A stretch of DNA of 64,000 bases from Clavaria fumosa (lineage: Eukaryota > Basidiomycota > Agaricomycetes > Agaricales > Clavariaceae): contig OX637800.1 in assembly GCA_951802425.1 (NCBI GenBank), positions 930,001 through 994,000 of the forward strand, in the 5' to 3' direction. Shown one piece after another: positions 20,892 through 33,046 of this stretch; positions within the stretch are counted from its first letter, which is position 1; every line of letters begins with the position of its first letter. The notes under the pieces were generated by a model that had not been told where the DNA came from, searched no databases, and worked only from the letters and a program-made list of their open reading frames with translations. The position numbers and the translations under genes were made by a program.

Positions 20892-21783
20892 CAACCCCGT
20901 CCCTCGTCTCAACTCGACGTCCGTGACATCCCGACATTGACGACTGACACTACCCAACCTTGCCTGGCCCTCCTAACATACTTGGAAAGCCATGACCCTC
21001 ACCATTCACCAAACTGGATTCTCAAACATTGAGAAAGAAGAACTTGCCAGAACCCTTGGGTCTTACTGACTGCCAGAAACAACATTGCTTTTTCGCCCTT
21101 CGCTACATCGATCACCGTATGCTGGTACCCATCACTCGCTGCAACTCCCTGGACAGATGACCGCTGCGGAGCACCGTTTATCGTTCAGTCGAACAACAGT
21201 TCATCAAACCTGGACCTTGGTCCTCGAGAGAGATCCGTGAGCAGAAGCTCCACCCAGGCTACTTCCCCGCAGAGTTCCCCGCGCTACTTACCGCCACCCT
21301 TAACCAAGAAATATTCCGTCAGGCTACCGAAGGCCTGACAATTGAGGACATCGAAAACGTCGAGTCCCCGCCGAGAACGCCCTCGCCTGCTCCTCCCACA
21401 CGACCCCCTACCTACGCCACCGCCTCGGTTCAGACTGACGCCCCTGAGCCCGAACCCGCCCCTGAGTGTTTCTTATGAGCATGCACAGCCAACGCTTGGC
21501 TCCTCATTGACACCAGCTGCCACCCACCCCGACTCGCCACCTGGGCGCCTATCAACCCCCGAGTGTATCCTAGTGCCTGGCCTAGGCCTGCTTCAGATAT
21601 CCGAAGAAGTCTTCAGGACACCCTCGGCCAGCAGAGCACCCTCGCCGCCACCCATGTTCCCTGCCCCCCCCTGTTTGACTCAATCCCCTGTCACCTCAGA
21701 CTCCCTCTCCCCCTCCTCAGTCTCCTCCGTCTCCTTCACCTCCGACTCAATGGAACTCCTGGACATCGATGAAGAACTCCATG
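20892..21783 (+). pseudogene. Element O leader and gag N-terminal region, frame-broken
   Basis: A frame open from about 21160 to 21479 reads FIKPGPWSSREIREQKLHPGYF and later PPRTPSPAPPTRPPTYATAS, then stops. A second, Pro/Ser-rich frame (21342-21797, SRAPSPPPMFPAPP) overlaps it and leads into the conserved gag. Pro-rich N-terminal Gag extensions are common in fungal elements. Frame changes suggest decay. No domain is assigned. Confidence 0.45.
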
Positions 21784-22098
21784 GATACGATGTCTAGTGG
21801 CTTCACTATTGCCCCCTTCGATGGAAGTAGGACAGCTTACCAGACCTTTGTCCAGCAGCTCAATGTCTTCTTCCTTGGAGAGCCAGAAAAGTTCAATATG
21901 GACTTAAAACGAATTTTGTTTGCCCTGAACCAGATGCGCGGAGGATACGCAGGAGATTGGGCAAATTCGATGGTTGAAAAAATAGTCGCAGCCCCCGCCT
22001 CATGCCCCACCTGGGTTGTCTTCAGGGGAAGAATGGATGCCGAGTTCTTGGACTTGGTAGAAAAGGAGAACACCTATCTTAAGCTCGGAAAGCTTAAG
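21784..22098 (+). pseudogene. Element O gag, first part
   Basis: This has a Ty3-type capsid start: IAPFDGSRTAYQTFVQQLNV followed by DLKRILFALNQMRGGYAGDWA and FRGRMDAEFLDLVEKENTY, closely similar in layout to the gag of A, B and D (PFDGQKRNFRTFLRSLRLLF). It is cut at KLGKLK by element B and resumes at 58947 with QGKHPVNEFL. Gag forms the particle shell. Confidence 0.7.
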
Positions 22099-22402
22099 TG
22101 TCAGGATCGCTTACATAAGCAGGTTGGAAAGGCCAAGAAAGGATTGCAAAAGAGTTGTGGGAAGTTTGTGGACGAGTCATGTGACCCGAATGGGTGGTGG
22201 ATTACATAATGGGAAAATCACGTGACCCGGGCCTGGACGCATCACGTGACGCACGGGTCCGAGCGTGGGAATGCCGGCAACTCCCGAACCGTTCGCTATA
22301 TATACCACGTCGTTTTCTTACTTGTACCCTTTTCCCCTTATGTTAGTATCGTCATCATCAACCTTACGTTAAGTTGTGTGAACCGTGAGACTAAGTCTGA
22401 CA
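22099..22402 (+). repeat. 5' LTR of element B
   Basis: 304 bp, TGTCAGGATCGC...AGTCTGACA. A TATA box (tatatata at about 22297) is followed about 42 bp later by atgttagtat (22340-22349), which pairs with the primer-binding site. TCATGTGA/TCACGTGA palindromes lie at 22177, 22218 and 22242. Confidence 0.9.
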
Positions 22403-22404
22403 CA

Positions 22405-22414
22405 ATACTAACAT
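22405..22414 (+). other. Self-priming primer-binding site of element B
   Basis: atactaacat is the exact complement of LTR bases 22340-22349. At the position where A/D have G in the primer site and C in the LTR, B has C and G, a compensatory change. Confidence 0.7.
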
Positions 22415-23055
22415 CAACCCCTGTCCGCCCTAGCCCCGTGTCCTAACCCAGCTAGCCTGGACCCCTATCTCAAACTGTCACACTCTGTGACAGCTTATCC
22501 CCCTCATCCTCTTTCTCTTTACCCTGCCCACGGTGTGCAACAGAACTGTGTGAAATTTTTACTGTGTGTAGATACACGTGACCAGACCCGGAGGAAGTCT
22601 ACTGTGACCCTCCCCAAGAGACACCGAGTGCCAAAGGCCCAGAACTTTGCTTTACAGCTATGTACCAGTGAATCATGTAGTGTACAGGGCATGGAAAGGC
22701 CCTATACATAGTTTTTCTGTAGTTTCCTGGTCCAGTGGACAGGACCCTTGCTCTGTGACCATTGTCAGAAGGGCACACAGGCAACTCACTAGGAGTTGTG
22801 GAGTGACCACCTGGGACACCATTTGGGCCCAACGCTAGCAACAAGTTTTATAGAATACGAGTTCTATAAGTACCTAGATACATAGAGAGCAGCCTGAGAG
22901 GACAGGACTGCTAAGAGATCGAAGAAATCCTGAGTGCCCAAGGCCCGGAATTCTATTTACAGCGTCTGCGTCCAAGACTGGGTCAAGCCCAGCTCCCCCC
23001 CGATTCCCCCGTTACCGATGTCCCCGAAACCCCATCACCACCACCAGGGTCTGTG
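22415..23055 (+). other. Element B leader
   Basis: A 0.64-kb non-coding leader between primer site and gag, also present in A and D. It contains two copies of a roughly 30-nt motif (gtgcc-aaggcccagaac / gtgcccaaggcccggaa) about 300 bp apart, each followed by a pyrimidine-AG resembling a splice acceptor. No ORF is conserved. Confidence 0.5.
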
Positions 23056-23316
23056 ATGGCTGACCACGTTGCCCCACCTGAAGTCCATGCCACGAGGCTG
23101 GATTTAGTCATCACCCCATTCGATGGGCAAAAAAGAAATTTCCGTACATTCCTCCGGTCGCTCCGCCTCCTGTTTATGGCGAATCCGATAATCTATGCCA
23201 TGGACCTGGCAAAGGTCCTCTACACCCTCAGCAAAATTACTGGCGAGGGGTTTGCTGCAGAATGGGCAAATGTGAAGGGAGAGGAAATCCTGGGTAACAA
23301 CAAGGTTGGAACCTGG
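23056..23316 (+). pseudogene. Element B gag, N-terminal part
   Basis: From MADHVAPPEV through PFDGQKRNFRTFLRSLRLLF to ITGEGFAAEWANV, cut in the codons for GTW by element A. It resumes in frame at 28916 (AEFVEEMKRAF). Capsid role by family. Confidence 0.85.
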
Positions 23317-23607
23317 TATCAGACTGGGTCTCACACAACTTAAGTGTAAGGTCATGACGACAATACTAAGATAAGGGGAAAAGAGTACAAAAAAGGAAAA
23401 GCGAAAGTACTTATAGCAAACGCTTCGGCACTTGCTGGCGTTCCCACGCTCGGACCCTCAGATCACGTGATGCGCCCAGGCCCCAGGTCATGTGATCTTA
23501 CATGATTACATAATCTGACCCAGCCACAGGTCATGTGACCTTCCAACAACCCTCCCCAGTTTCTCCACAACTGCACTTTGGGATGGCTTACATAAGCGAT
23601 CCTAACA
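23317..23607 (-). repeat. 3' LTR of element A
   Basis: 291 bp; read on the minus strand it starts TGTTAGGATCGC and ends AGTCTGATA, next to a purine tract (taagaggggggtga) behind the pol stop. Confidence 0.95.
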
Positions 23608-23618
23608 TCACCCCCCTC

Positions 23619-26600
23619 TTAAGGCTGGGCGTCCCGACCAGCTAGCTTGGCCTTGTCAGGGTGAGCAAGGAAGAAGTCCTGGAGAAGCAGTGCCACATTG
23701 GTGAGGTTCCGTCGTGGCTCCCAAGTGTTCTCCTCTACAGGGTATCCCAACCACTTCACCAGGTATCTCACTCCACGCCCCACCTTCTTAACATCAAGGA
23801 TCGCCTCCACATCATACTCCAGGTGGTCATCATCAATTGTAGGGGGCGGAGGGGGAGGCAGGTTCTGAGAAGGGAAAGAAGGGGGGTGGTATGGTGTCAA
23901 CAGCAACTCATTGAAGACCCGATGGATGCGCCAGGCCCGAGGGAGCTTGAGGCGATACCCAGCAGGTCCCACCTTCTCCTCAACTGCAAAGGGGCCTGCT
24001 CTCTTGTTGTCAAGCTTTTTACAGGGCCGGTCCATCTTCAAGTTTCTAGTATCCAGCCAGACCAGATCTCCCTCAGAGTACTCCCGACTTGGGCGTTTCC
24101 CCTTATCGTAGCTCTTCTTCATCGCTGCCACTGCTTTCTCCATTGCCTCCTTGGCTGCTCTTCGGGACTCCGTGAGCTTAGCCATCCACTCGTCCGCTGC
24201 CGGGTTCACCTCAGAAGGTGGCCGGAGCCCCCCATTCCATGGGTGTCATCCATAATCGAGGAAGAAAGGTGTCTGTCCTGTTGCTGAGTGCTCACGATTA
24301 TTAAGAGCAAACTCCGCAGTGGACAACCATTCAGCCCAGTCATCCTGGAGATGGTCCACGTAAGCCCGGAGATAGATCTCCATCTCCTGGTTCGCCCGTT
24401 CCGTCTGTCCATCAGTCTGCGGATGAAAGGCAGTACTTGGATTTGCCTTTACCCGGATCATGGAGTAGAACTCCTTCATGAAGCAGGACACGAACTGGGA
24501 CCCCCGGTCACTCACAACCTTGTGAGGGACTCCATGGTCACGAAACACTCGATCCCGGAGGAGACGCGCCGCTCCAAGTCCTGTGAGGTCGAGCCCGATC
24601 GCTTCGAGCAGTGTCCGTTTCGTGAATTTGTCAACAATAACAAGGATGGCATTATGTCCACGGGAGAGGGGGAGGGGACCGACTATGTCCCATGAGATCA
24701 CCGACCAGGGACCATCGGGCACCAGATGGGGGTGCAGTGGGGCAGCATGCTTGGTACGGTCAGGCTTCATCCGCTGGCATGTCTCACACCCCTGGGCATA
24801 CCGATCCGCATCTTTTACCATGTCCAGCCACCAATAACCCTTCACTAGTGCTGCTCTCAACTTCCAGGGCCCAGGGTGTCCAGCAGCAGGGAGGTCATGC
24901 TCAAACTCGAGAACAGCCTCACAAGCTCCTAGGGGGACCCAAGTGACTATCCCCTTTCGCCAGAGTCCAGCATGATCTCATGTCCACTCATCATCAAGCT
25001 CCTCCGGCTTCTGTATGTGTACCACGCTATTTTTCTGGAGTAGCATCTCCATTTCCAATGTGAATGACACACGGACTTCCGTTTCTGGGAAAACCTGCAC
25101 CGGTGCATCCTCCTCCACCATCTCTCCATAGTCCGGTCTCCGGGAGAGTGCATCTGCCTTTGTATTTGACTTGCCAGTGCGATACTTTATCTCAAAGTCA
25201 AAGCACTGGAGCTCTCCAACCCAATGAACCTGCCTCGGCTTCAACTTCTGGGGCTTCCGGAAGTACTGGAGGTTTGCATGGTCCGTCCAGATCTCGATCG
25301 TCTCCTCTGCTCCAATGAGGTATGCTCGCCACTCGTGAAGTGCCCGAATCACAGCCAAGAACTCCTTGTCGTACACATTGTAGTTCTTCTCAGCTGCAGT
25401 GAGGGCCTTGGAGATATAGTCAACAACTCTCCAGGTTCCATCCGTCTGCTGCTGCGAGAGCACTCCACCAGTTGCCAGGTTGCTTGCATCTGTCTCTACC
25501 TTCCATCTCCCTTTGTCCTGAGGCAGAGCCAAGACCGGGGCCGATACGAGCGCCTGGCAGAGATCTTGGAAGGCTGCTTCCTCCTCCTCCTCCCATTTCC
25601 ATGGAACATTCCCAGTCAGCCGGAAGAGTGGCTTTGCCCAGGCAGAAAGATTCGGGATGTGCTGGCGGAGGTAGTTCAACATCCCATTGAACCTCTGGAC
25701 ATCCTTCACATTCTTAGGACATGGCCAATCTCGGACTGCCGCACCCTTGGCTGGATCATGCTCTAGTCTGTTGTGGGAGATCTTCATCCCCAGGAAGATG
25801 ATCTCACTCTTCTCAAACTCGCATTTACTGAGTTTGAGACACAACCCATTCTCTCCAAACTTCCTCAAGACCCGATCCATCCAGTACCAGTGTGTAGCCA
25901 AGTCCTCTGCAAACACAATGACATCATCCACATAGGCCCTCACATGTCCTCCTGCAATCTCCTCCCTCAACACATGATTCATGAAGCGTTGGAAGGTGGC
26001 AGGGGCATTCTGCAGTCCAAACCACATGACAGCTGGTTCGAAGAGTCCACGGGGTGTCAGGAAGGCGCAGCGGTGCTGGTGCTCAGGCCAAACCTGCATA
26101 GATGGGAAACCTCCCTTTGCATCAATCTTAGAGTAGATCGACGCTCCTTTAAGCACATCCACTGTGTCTCGGATGCGGGGGAGGGGGTACTTGTCCTTGA
26201 TCAGGTCTGCATTCAGCCTTGAGTAGTCGATGATTGGCCGCAGTTTGTCCTTCTCATGTTTGAAGAAGAAGGGGCTGGCATACGGGGATTTCGAGGGCCG
26301 GATTCGTCCAGAAGCAAGCTGCTCATCCACCCAATGGTTCATCTCCACCATCTCCTGCAGTGTCAAAGAATACAGCTTGGAGGAGAGGTGCTCAGGGTCC
26401 TTTTTGAACTCGATCTTAATATCGAAGTCTGGTCGGGAGCGGGGAAGTTCATCCCACTTCGCTTCACTAAACACCAAAGGGTAGCGGCTGGGCCAATTGG
26501 GGGTAGGGCCAGAGTTGGGAAAACAGGTGTCCAGAATACTCGTGGATGCAAGGGTACTCGTTTTCAGGGGTGCAGGGGCTCGAGGGGATGGGGAACACTG

Positions 26601-28046
26601 TGGGGGGCAGCGGGTAAGGCTCAGCTCTGCCTTCTGCCAGTCGATATCTGGGTTATGCCACTTGAGCCAGTCATGCCCAAGGATGACCTTGTGGGACTGG
26701 GTCTTTCCCAGCAGAAAGTGGATCCGCTCCTGGTGGTCACCAACTCTCACCAGCACCTCTATCCCATACTGGACCTTTCCATTCCTGTTCTGTGTCCCAT
26801 CCACATTATACATGGTGATTGGGTTCAGCAGGAGAGATGGCTCCAGTCCCACTCCTTTTGCCCACTCCAAATCCATGAAGCAGTTGGTGCACCCTGAGTC
26901 GACAAGGGCCTTCATTGTGGTCCCTTTGCCAGTGCTGAAAGCCTCCAAGTGCACCTGGATGGCTAGCTCTCGTGGCACATGTTTCCGCACTTCTGGCTGC
27001 ACTCTGGTTAGGCGCTCTGCCAGTCTCACTTCCTCCTTCACCTCAGCCCCAATTCGGGTATGTCTCCGCTGCAAGATAGTATATCGGGGTATACTTGCAG
27101 CAGGCACAGGGACGGAAAGGGGGCTGGCACACTTCTTCTCCCCAGTGGGAGTCCTCCTCTCTCTCTCACACAGCTCTATGCAGGCTCGGAGCCATGCAAT
27201 CTCTTTCTCATATCCCTCCGCCATTTGGGGGGCACATGGTGCTGCCCGGGTTTGGACACTTGGGACCTGCAGAGGCGTATCAGGCAGGGGGCAGAAACGG
27301 ACAGCATGGCCAGTCTGGTGGCATCGGAAACAACGTCTCTCATCAGCAGGGGCCCATCCTCGGGCCATAGCCACATCTGGAGTACACAGCAGAGGGGTCA
27401 CAAGAGGTCGCGAAACGGTCATGGCAGGTCGTGGTAGGGTTGCGGTGGGTCGCGGTGTCTGTTCCGTGAGTATCCCATCCAGTCGCCTTTGCTGGGCATC
27501 AAGCCTCTCAGCCAGCACCTTCCATTCTCCATATGTCTCTGGCATCGGGGAGACACCATAGATTCTCTCCACCAACCTCTTACTCAGGTTCAACTCCAGC
27601 CAATGGACTAGGATTCCTGAGTCCTTCTCTGCACTCAACTTCGCCCGTCGGAACAGCGTCTCGAATTTCGCGAAGAACTCTGGTGCTGTCATGGCACCCT
27701 GTTTCAGCCCTGCAATATCGGCAAGGGCAGTCGCACGGTCATTCGGGTCATCGAATGCGCGCTTCATCTCCTCCACAAACTCTGCCCAGGTTCCGGCCTC
27801 ACCACTACCCAGGATCTCTTCCGCCTTCATATTCGCCCACTCTGCAGTGAATCCTTCTCCAGTAATCTTGTTCAGAGCAAAAAGGACCTTCACCAGGTCC
27901 ACAGCATAGACAGTCGGGTTCGCCATAAACAGGAGGCGAAGGGATCGGAGGAACGTACAGAAGTTCCTTTTCTGCCCATCAAAGGGGGCAACAGATAGGT
28001 CAAGCCTCATAGGTTGGGCTACAGGCAGGGCGACATGGTCTGCCAT
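23619..28046 (-). pseudogene. Element A gag-pol polyprotein with two premature stops
   Basis: A single minus-strand frame of about 1,475 codons. Order: capsid (PFDGQKRNFCTFLRSLRLLF), CCHC knuckle (CFRCHQTGHAVRFC), aspartic protease (ALVDSGCTNCFMD), RT with YVDD, RNase H (VETDASNLATGGVLSQQ), integrase (HHCC zinc region, then [36 protein letters not shown]), and chromodomain (YLVKWLGYPVEENTWEP). Two TGA codons (24978-24980 and 24246-24248) replace CGA seen in D, so no full protein is made. Apart from these the frame is intact. The upstream boundary is the ATG at 28046. Confidence 0.9.
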
Positions 28047-28049
28047 CAC

Positions 28050-28619
28050 AGCCCTGGATGCTGTAAATAAAGTTCCAGGCCTTGGGCACTCAGGATTTCT
28101 TCGATCTCTTAACAGTCCTGTCCTCTTAGGCTGCTCTTCTGTGTACTTATGTACCTATAGAACTCTTATTCTATGAAACTTTTGTTAACGTGGGGCCCAA
28201 ATGGTGTCCCAGGTGGTCGCTCCACAACTCCTAATGAGTTGCCCGTGCGCCCTTCTGACAATGGTCACAGAGCAAGGGCCCTGTCCACTGGACCAGGAAA
28301 CTACAGAAAGACTATGTAGGGGCCTTTCCTTGCCCTGTACACTACACGATTCACTGGTACATAGCTGTAAAACAAAGTTCCGGGCCTTGGGCACTCGGTA
28401 TCACTTGGGGAGGGTCACAGTTGACTTCCTCCTGGTCTGGTCACGTGTATCTACACACAGTAAAAATTTCGCGCGGTTCTGTTACACACCGTGGGCAGGG
28501 TAAAGGAGAAGAGGATGATAGGGGCTGAGCTGTGACAACGTGTCACAGTTTGAAATTAAGGGTCCAGGCTAGCCAGGTTAGGACACGGGGCTAGGGCGGA
28601 CAGGCGGATCTTAGTATTA
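28050..28619 (-). other. Element A leader and primer-binding site
   Basis: The primer site is aatactaagat adjacent to the 5' LTR, complementary to atcttagtatt inside the LTR. The 0.55-kb leader has the same duplicated motif as B and D (28069-28102 and about 28368-28397 in this copy). No conserved ORF. Confidence 0.6.
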
Positions 28620-28910
28620 TATCAGACTGGGTCTCACACAACTTAAGCGTAAGGTCATGACGACAATACTAAGATAAGGGGAAAAGAGTACAAAAAAGGA
28701 AAAGCGAAAGTACTTATAGCGAACGCTTCGGCACTTGCCGGCATTCCCACGCTCGGACCCTCAGATCACGTGATGCACCCAGGCCCCAGGTCATGTGATC
28801 TTACATGATTACATAATCCGACCCAGCCACAGGTCATGTGACCTTCCAACAACCCTCCCCAGTTTCTCCACAACTGCACTTTGGGATGGCTTACATAAGC
28901 GATCCTAACA
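28620..28910 (-). repeat. 5' LTR of element A
   Basis: 291 bp, same family as 23317-23607 and the two LTRs of D. It contains the TATA-like ctataagtac and the self-complementary atcttagtatt segment. Confidence 0.95.
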
Positions 28911-28915
28911 CCTGG

Positions 28916-29656
28916 GCAGAATTTGTGGAAGAGATGAAGCGAGCGTTCGATGACCCGAACGACCATGCGACTGCCCTCGCAGACATTGTGAGGTTGAAAC
29001 AGGGTGTCATGACGGCACCTGAGTTCTTCGCAAAGTTCGAAACGATGTTCCGAAGAGCGGGGATGACAGAAGTGGCCGATTCAGACATCCTGGTCCATTG
29101 GCTGGAGTCGAATCTGAGCAGGAGGCTAGTGGGAAAGGTCTATGGTGTTTCGCCAATGCCAGAGACCTACATGCAGTGGAAGGCACTTGCCGAAAAGCTA
29201 GATGCTCAGCAGCGTCGCCTCGATGGAGTCATCGCACAACAGAACTCCGTGCATCCTGCTCTGCCTGCAACCAGCCGCCCCCTCCCTCAACAAACCCGCT
29301 TTGCCCCAGCCCCCCGTCCCTTCCTGGCCCAGCCTCTGGCCCACACCCCTGCCCCTCCCACCATGCCACGTCCCACCAATGCCGGTGATGCCATGGTGGT
29401 GGATCGTGCCTGTGCCCCTGGAGTGTTGCGCACCTGCTTCCGATGTGGCCAAGCTGGTCACATGGTGAGAGATTGCCAGCTCCAGGATACACGTCTGCAG
29501 ATCCTGAGGCCGCAGGTCCGCGCCGTGGAAAGCCAGGCATGTAGTGCAGAGGACTATGAGAATGAGATCGCACTGCTCCAAGACCGCCTGGATTTGCTTG
29601 AGAGAGAGAAGAGGGCTCCTGTTGAGGAGCCAGATTTTGGAGATGAGGCCCAGTGA
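28916..29656 (+). pseudogene. Element B gag, C-terminal part with zinc knuckle
   Basis: Continues gag after element A: AEFVEEMKRAFDDPNDHAT, a Pro-rich linker, then the CCHC knuckle CFRCGQAGHMVRDC (about 29439-29480). It ends at TGA 29654-29656. The protease-RT frame continues in a different register from 29653. In A and D gag and pol are one frame, so B either uses a frame change here or has lost the register by mutation. Confidence 0.8.
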
Positions 29657-31974
29657 GTCCAAACTGGAGTCTCAGGAGTAGATATCCCAGCCCCCCTCCC
29701 ATCCCTGTACCCGCAGCTAGTATCCCAAAATACACTATCTTGCAGCGGAGACACACCCAGATTGGGGCTGAGGTGAAGGACAAAGCGGAAACGGAAACTG
29801 CTAAAAGTGAGATACCGAAAAGAGAAAAGGGGACTAGCAGCCAAGTGGAGCCAACAAAGCACCTTGCGGAGGTGCTGAAGGACACCCTATTGTGTATGCC
29901 CCAAGAGCTCTCCATCCAGGTGCACCTGGAGGCTCTCAGCACTGGCAAGGGGGCAACTACGAAAGCCCTTGTCAACTCAGGCTGCACCAACTGCTTTATG
30001 GACTTGGAGTGGGCGAAAAAAGTGGGATTGGAACCATCTCCCTTGCTGAATCCAATCACCATGTATAATGTGGATGGAACACAGAACAGAGATGGTAAGA
30101 TCCAGTATGGGATGGAGCTGCTTGTGACGGTTGGCGACCACCAGGAGCGGATCCACTTCCTGCTAGGGAAGACCCAGTCCCACACGGCGATCCTTGGGCA
30201 TGATTGGCTAAAGCATCATAATCCAGAGATTGACTGGGTGAAAGCTGAAGTAAGGCTCACCCGCTGCCCCAACACCTGTGCCTCCTCCCCACACAGCCAC
30301 CGGTCCCCTGTTCGACCCTCAGTTCCACCAAAAGCGAGTACCCTGGCCTCGGCCAGTATCCTGGACACCTGTTTTCCCAACACTGGCCCTACCCCTGATT
30401 GGCCCAGCCGCTACCCTTTGGTTTTTAGTGAAGCAAAGTGGGATGAGCTCCCTTGCTCCTGCCCTGACTTTGATATCAAAATTGAGTTTAAAACAGACCC
30501 TGGACACCTCTCCTCTAAGCTATACTCTCTGACGCGAGAAGAGATGGTGGAAATGAATCGCTGGGTGGATGAGCAGCTAGCTTCTGGATGAATCCGACCT
30601 TCGAAGTCCCCGTACGCGAGCCCCTTCTTCTTCAAACGTGAGAAGGACAAGCTGCGGCCGATTATCGATTACTCTAGGCTGAACTCGTGTCTAATCAAAG
30701 ACAAGTACCCCCTCCCCCTCATACAAGACACTGTGGATGTGTTAAAGGGGGCGACCATCTATTCCAAGATTGATGTGAAGGGAGGTTTCCCATCGATGCA
30801 GGTCTGGCCAGAACATCAGCACCGCTGTGCTTTCCTAATGCCTCGTGGACTCTTCGAACCAGCAGTTATGTGGTTTGGGTTGCAGAATGCGCCTGCAACC
30901 TTCCAGCACTTCATGAACCATGTGTTGAGAGAAGAGATTGCAGGGGGGCATGTGCGAGCCTATGTCAATGATGTTATAGTGTTTGCAGAGGATTTGGCTA
31001 CACATTGGTATTGGATGGATCGGGTCTTGAAGAAGTTTGGGGAGAATGGCCTGTGTCTCAGACTCAGCAAGTGCGAGTTCGAGAAGAGTGAGGTTTTCTT
31101 CCTGGGGATGAAGATCTCCCACAACTGTCTAGAGCATGACCCAGCTAAAGGCATGGCGATCCGTAACTGGCCCAGACCGAAAAATGTGAAAGAGGTACAA
31201 AGATTCAACGGGATGTTGAACTACCTCCGCCGGCACATCCCGAACCTCTCTGCCCAGGCAAAACCACTCTTCCAGCTGACAGGGAGAGTCCCATGGAGAT
31301 GGGAGGAGGAGGAGGAAGCAGCCTTCCAAGATCTCCGCCTGGCACTAGTATCAGCCCCGGTCTTGGCTCTACCACAAGACAAAGGGAGATGGAAGGTAGA
31401 AACGGATGCGAGCAACTTGGCGACTGGAGGAGTTCTCTCACAGCAGCAGGTGGATGGGACTTGGAGAGTTGTAGACTACATCTCCAAAGCCCTCACTGCA
31501 GCTGAGAAGAATTACGATGTGTACGACAAGGAGTTCCTGGCTGTAATCCGGGCACTATGCGAGTGGCGGGCTTACCTGATTGGGGTTGAAGAGACTATCG
31601 AAATCTGGATGGACCATGCTAACCTCCAGTACTTCTGGAAGCCCCAGAAGTTGAAACCGAGGCAGGTCCGTTGGGTTGGAGAGCTCCAGTGCTTTGACTT
31701 CAAGATCAAGTACCGTACAGGGAAGTCAAACACGAAAGCTGATGCACTCTCACAGAGGCCAGATTATGGAGAGATGGTGGAGGAGGATGCACCAGTACAG
31801 GTCTTCCCAGAGGGCAAGACTTGCACATCGTTCACATTGGAGATGGAGATGCTACTCCAGAAAAACAGCGCGGTATATGTGCAGAAGCCGGAGGAGCTTG
31901 ATGATGAGTGGACGAGAGATCAGATGGGACTCTGGCGGAAGGCAGAAATCACTTGGGTGCCCCCAGAAGCACGT
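29653..31974 (+). pseudogene. Element B protease-RT-RNase H
   Basis: Contains the protease motif ALVNSGCTNCFMD (the usual catalytic DSG reads NSG), RT from RPIIDYSRLN, and the active site YVND instead of YVDD (about 30961-30972). RNase H (VETDASNLATGGVLSQQ) and the start of integrase (TWVPPEAR) follow. TGA at 30589-30591 replaces CGA of D. The frame breaks off at the insertion of C and rejoins at 57324. Two changed catalytic positions and several stops mark it as dead. Confidence 0.88.
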
Positions 31975-32892
31975 TGTAATGGGTAATATGGTTCTTGCTG
32001 CAACTGCTTGATTACAGTCAAGTTCTTCAGGGGTTCCTGTAAAGTGTTTAAGATTCACCAAACACCCTTGAGGATGTGGAGTGTGAGTTCAAAATATGTG
32101 AGGAACAGAAATATATGATGTCTGGAATATTCGGCTATGTGTCCGATAAAATCCGATAAAAGTGATGCGATAAGACGAAGGGCCGGCAACGACGGAGGCC
32201 AGCAGATCAAAAGTTGCGACGACAAGTGAACTTAAGGGAGGTCTCTAAGAGACAGAGGGGGTCCAGAAAGCTCTGTTTCAGAAAAGTCCGAAGTGTGCTT
32301 AAGTACAGTTCTGTAAGTACAGCAAATTGGAATGTACAGAAATGTCCAGAAAACATATGGAACAGCGCCATGTCGCGTGAAGGGTTATATGGAGGAGTTA
32401 TATCACAAGGGAATTGAGTAGCTCGGAGGAATGAAATGTCTGATGAGTAGCACATGTCCAGACTGCTTGTAAACTGAAGGAAAGTGGGGCTGGTACAGCA
32501 AAGGGGTACTAGGAACAATGGGCAAAGTACTGCAAAGGGTTTGAAACGTTCAAATGATTGAATGGTTGAAAGGGATCACAATATGAAATTTACAGCATGT
32601 TATATGAAATAAAGGAATGGGAATGGAATAGTGAGTATGTCGAGCGCTGACCATGCTGGAGTGATGAAATAGAAAGGTGTGGGCGGTGTGTGAGACATGC
32701 GGGCTGTGATCGTCACGGGGGATTGAAGACCGGGGAGTCCGATATCGGATATATATCAGATGCTATCGGATGTTATCGGACGGTGTCGGATGGTTATCAG
32801 ATCGTATCACGCGTAATTGCCTTGGATCGCAAAATATCCGGATAGTCGGTATCTGTCATATTTCCGTGTCTAGACCACATATAATCCTTACA
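31975..32892 (-). repeat. 3' LTR of element C
   Basis: 918 bp; minus-strand ends TGTAAGGATTATATG and CCCATTACA. It holds the phased CGG array at 32746-32800, about 250-300 bp upstream of the accessory gene's start codon. Confidence 0.92.
32740..32800 (+). promoter_or_regulatory. Phased CGG array in the 3' LTR of C
   Basis: CGG triplets in TATCGGA/TGTCGGA context start at 32746, 32767, 32777 and 32787, with CAG at 32757 and 32798 where the other LTR has CGG. The step is 10-11 bp. Proposed binding sites; the factor is unknown. Confidence 0.5.
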
Positions 32893-33046
32893 TTCTCCCA
32901 GGGGCTGAAAATGCAACTGCCCTCGGTTGCAACCAAACGAGGCCAAATAACCGTTTGTTGATTGTGAAGACGCATCGTATCCGTGTACACAGGTCCAAAC
33001 ACATACTTGTGCTTTCTTCTTCTTCCATCGTCACAGGTCATTGAAC

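Larger units (their letters stand above)
23317..28910 (-). mobile_element. Element A: chromovirus inserted in the gag of B
   Basis: A 5594-bp minus-strand element with two 291-bp LTRs and the target duplication CCTGG (23312-23316 and 28911-28915). The LTRs differ at about six sites, all transitions at CpG-type positions. Its gag-pol is one frame with two TGA stops. It is the same family as D. Confidence 0.95.
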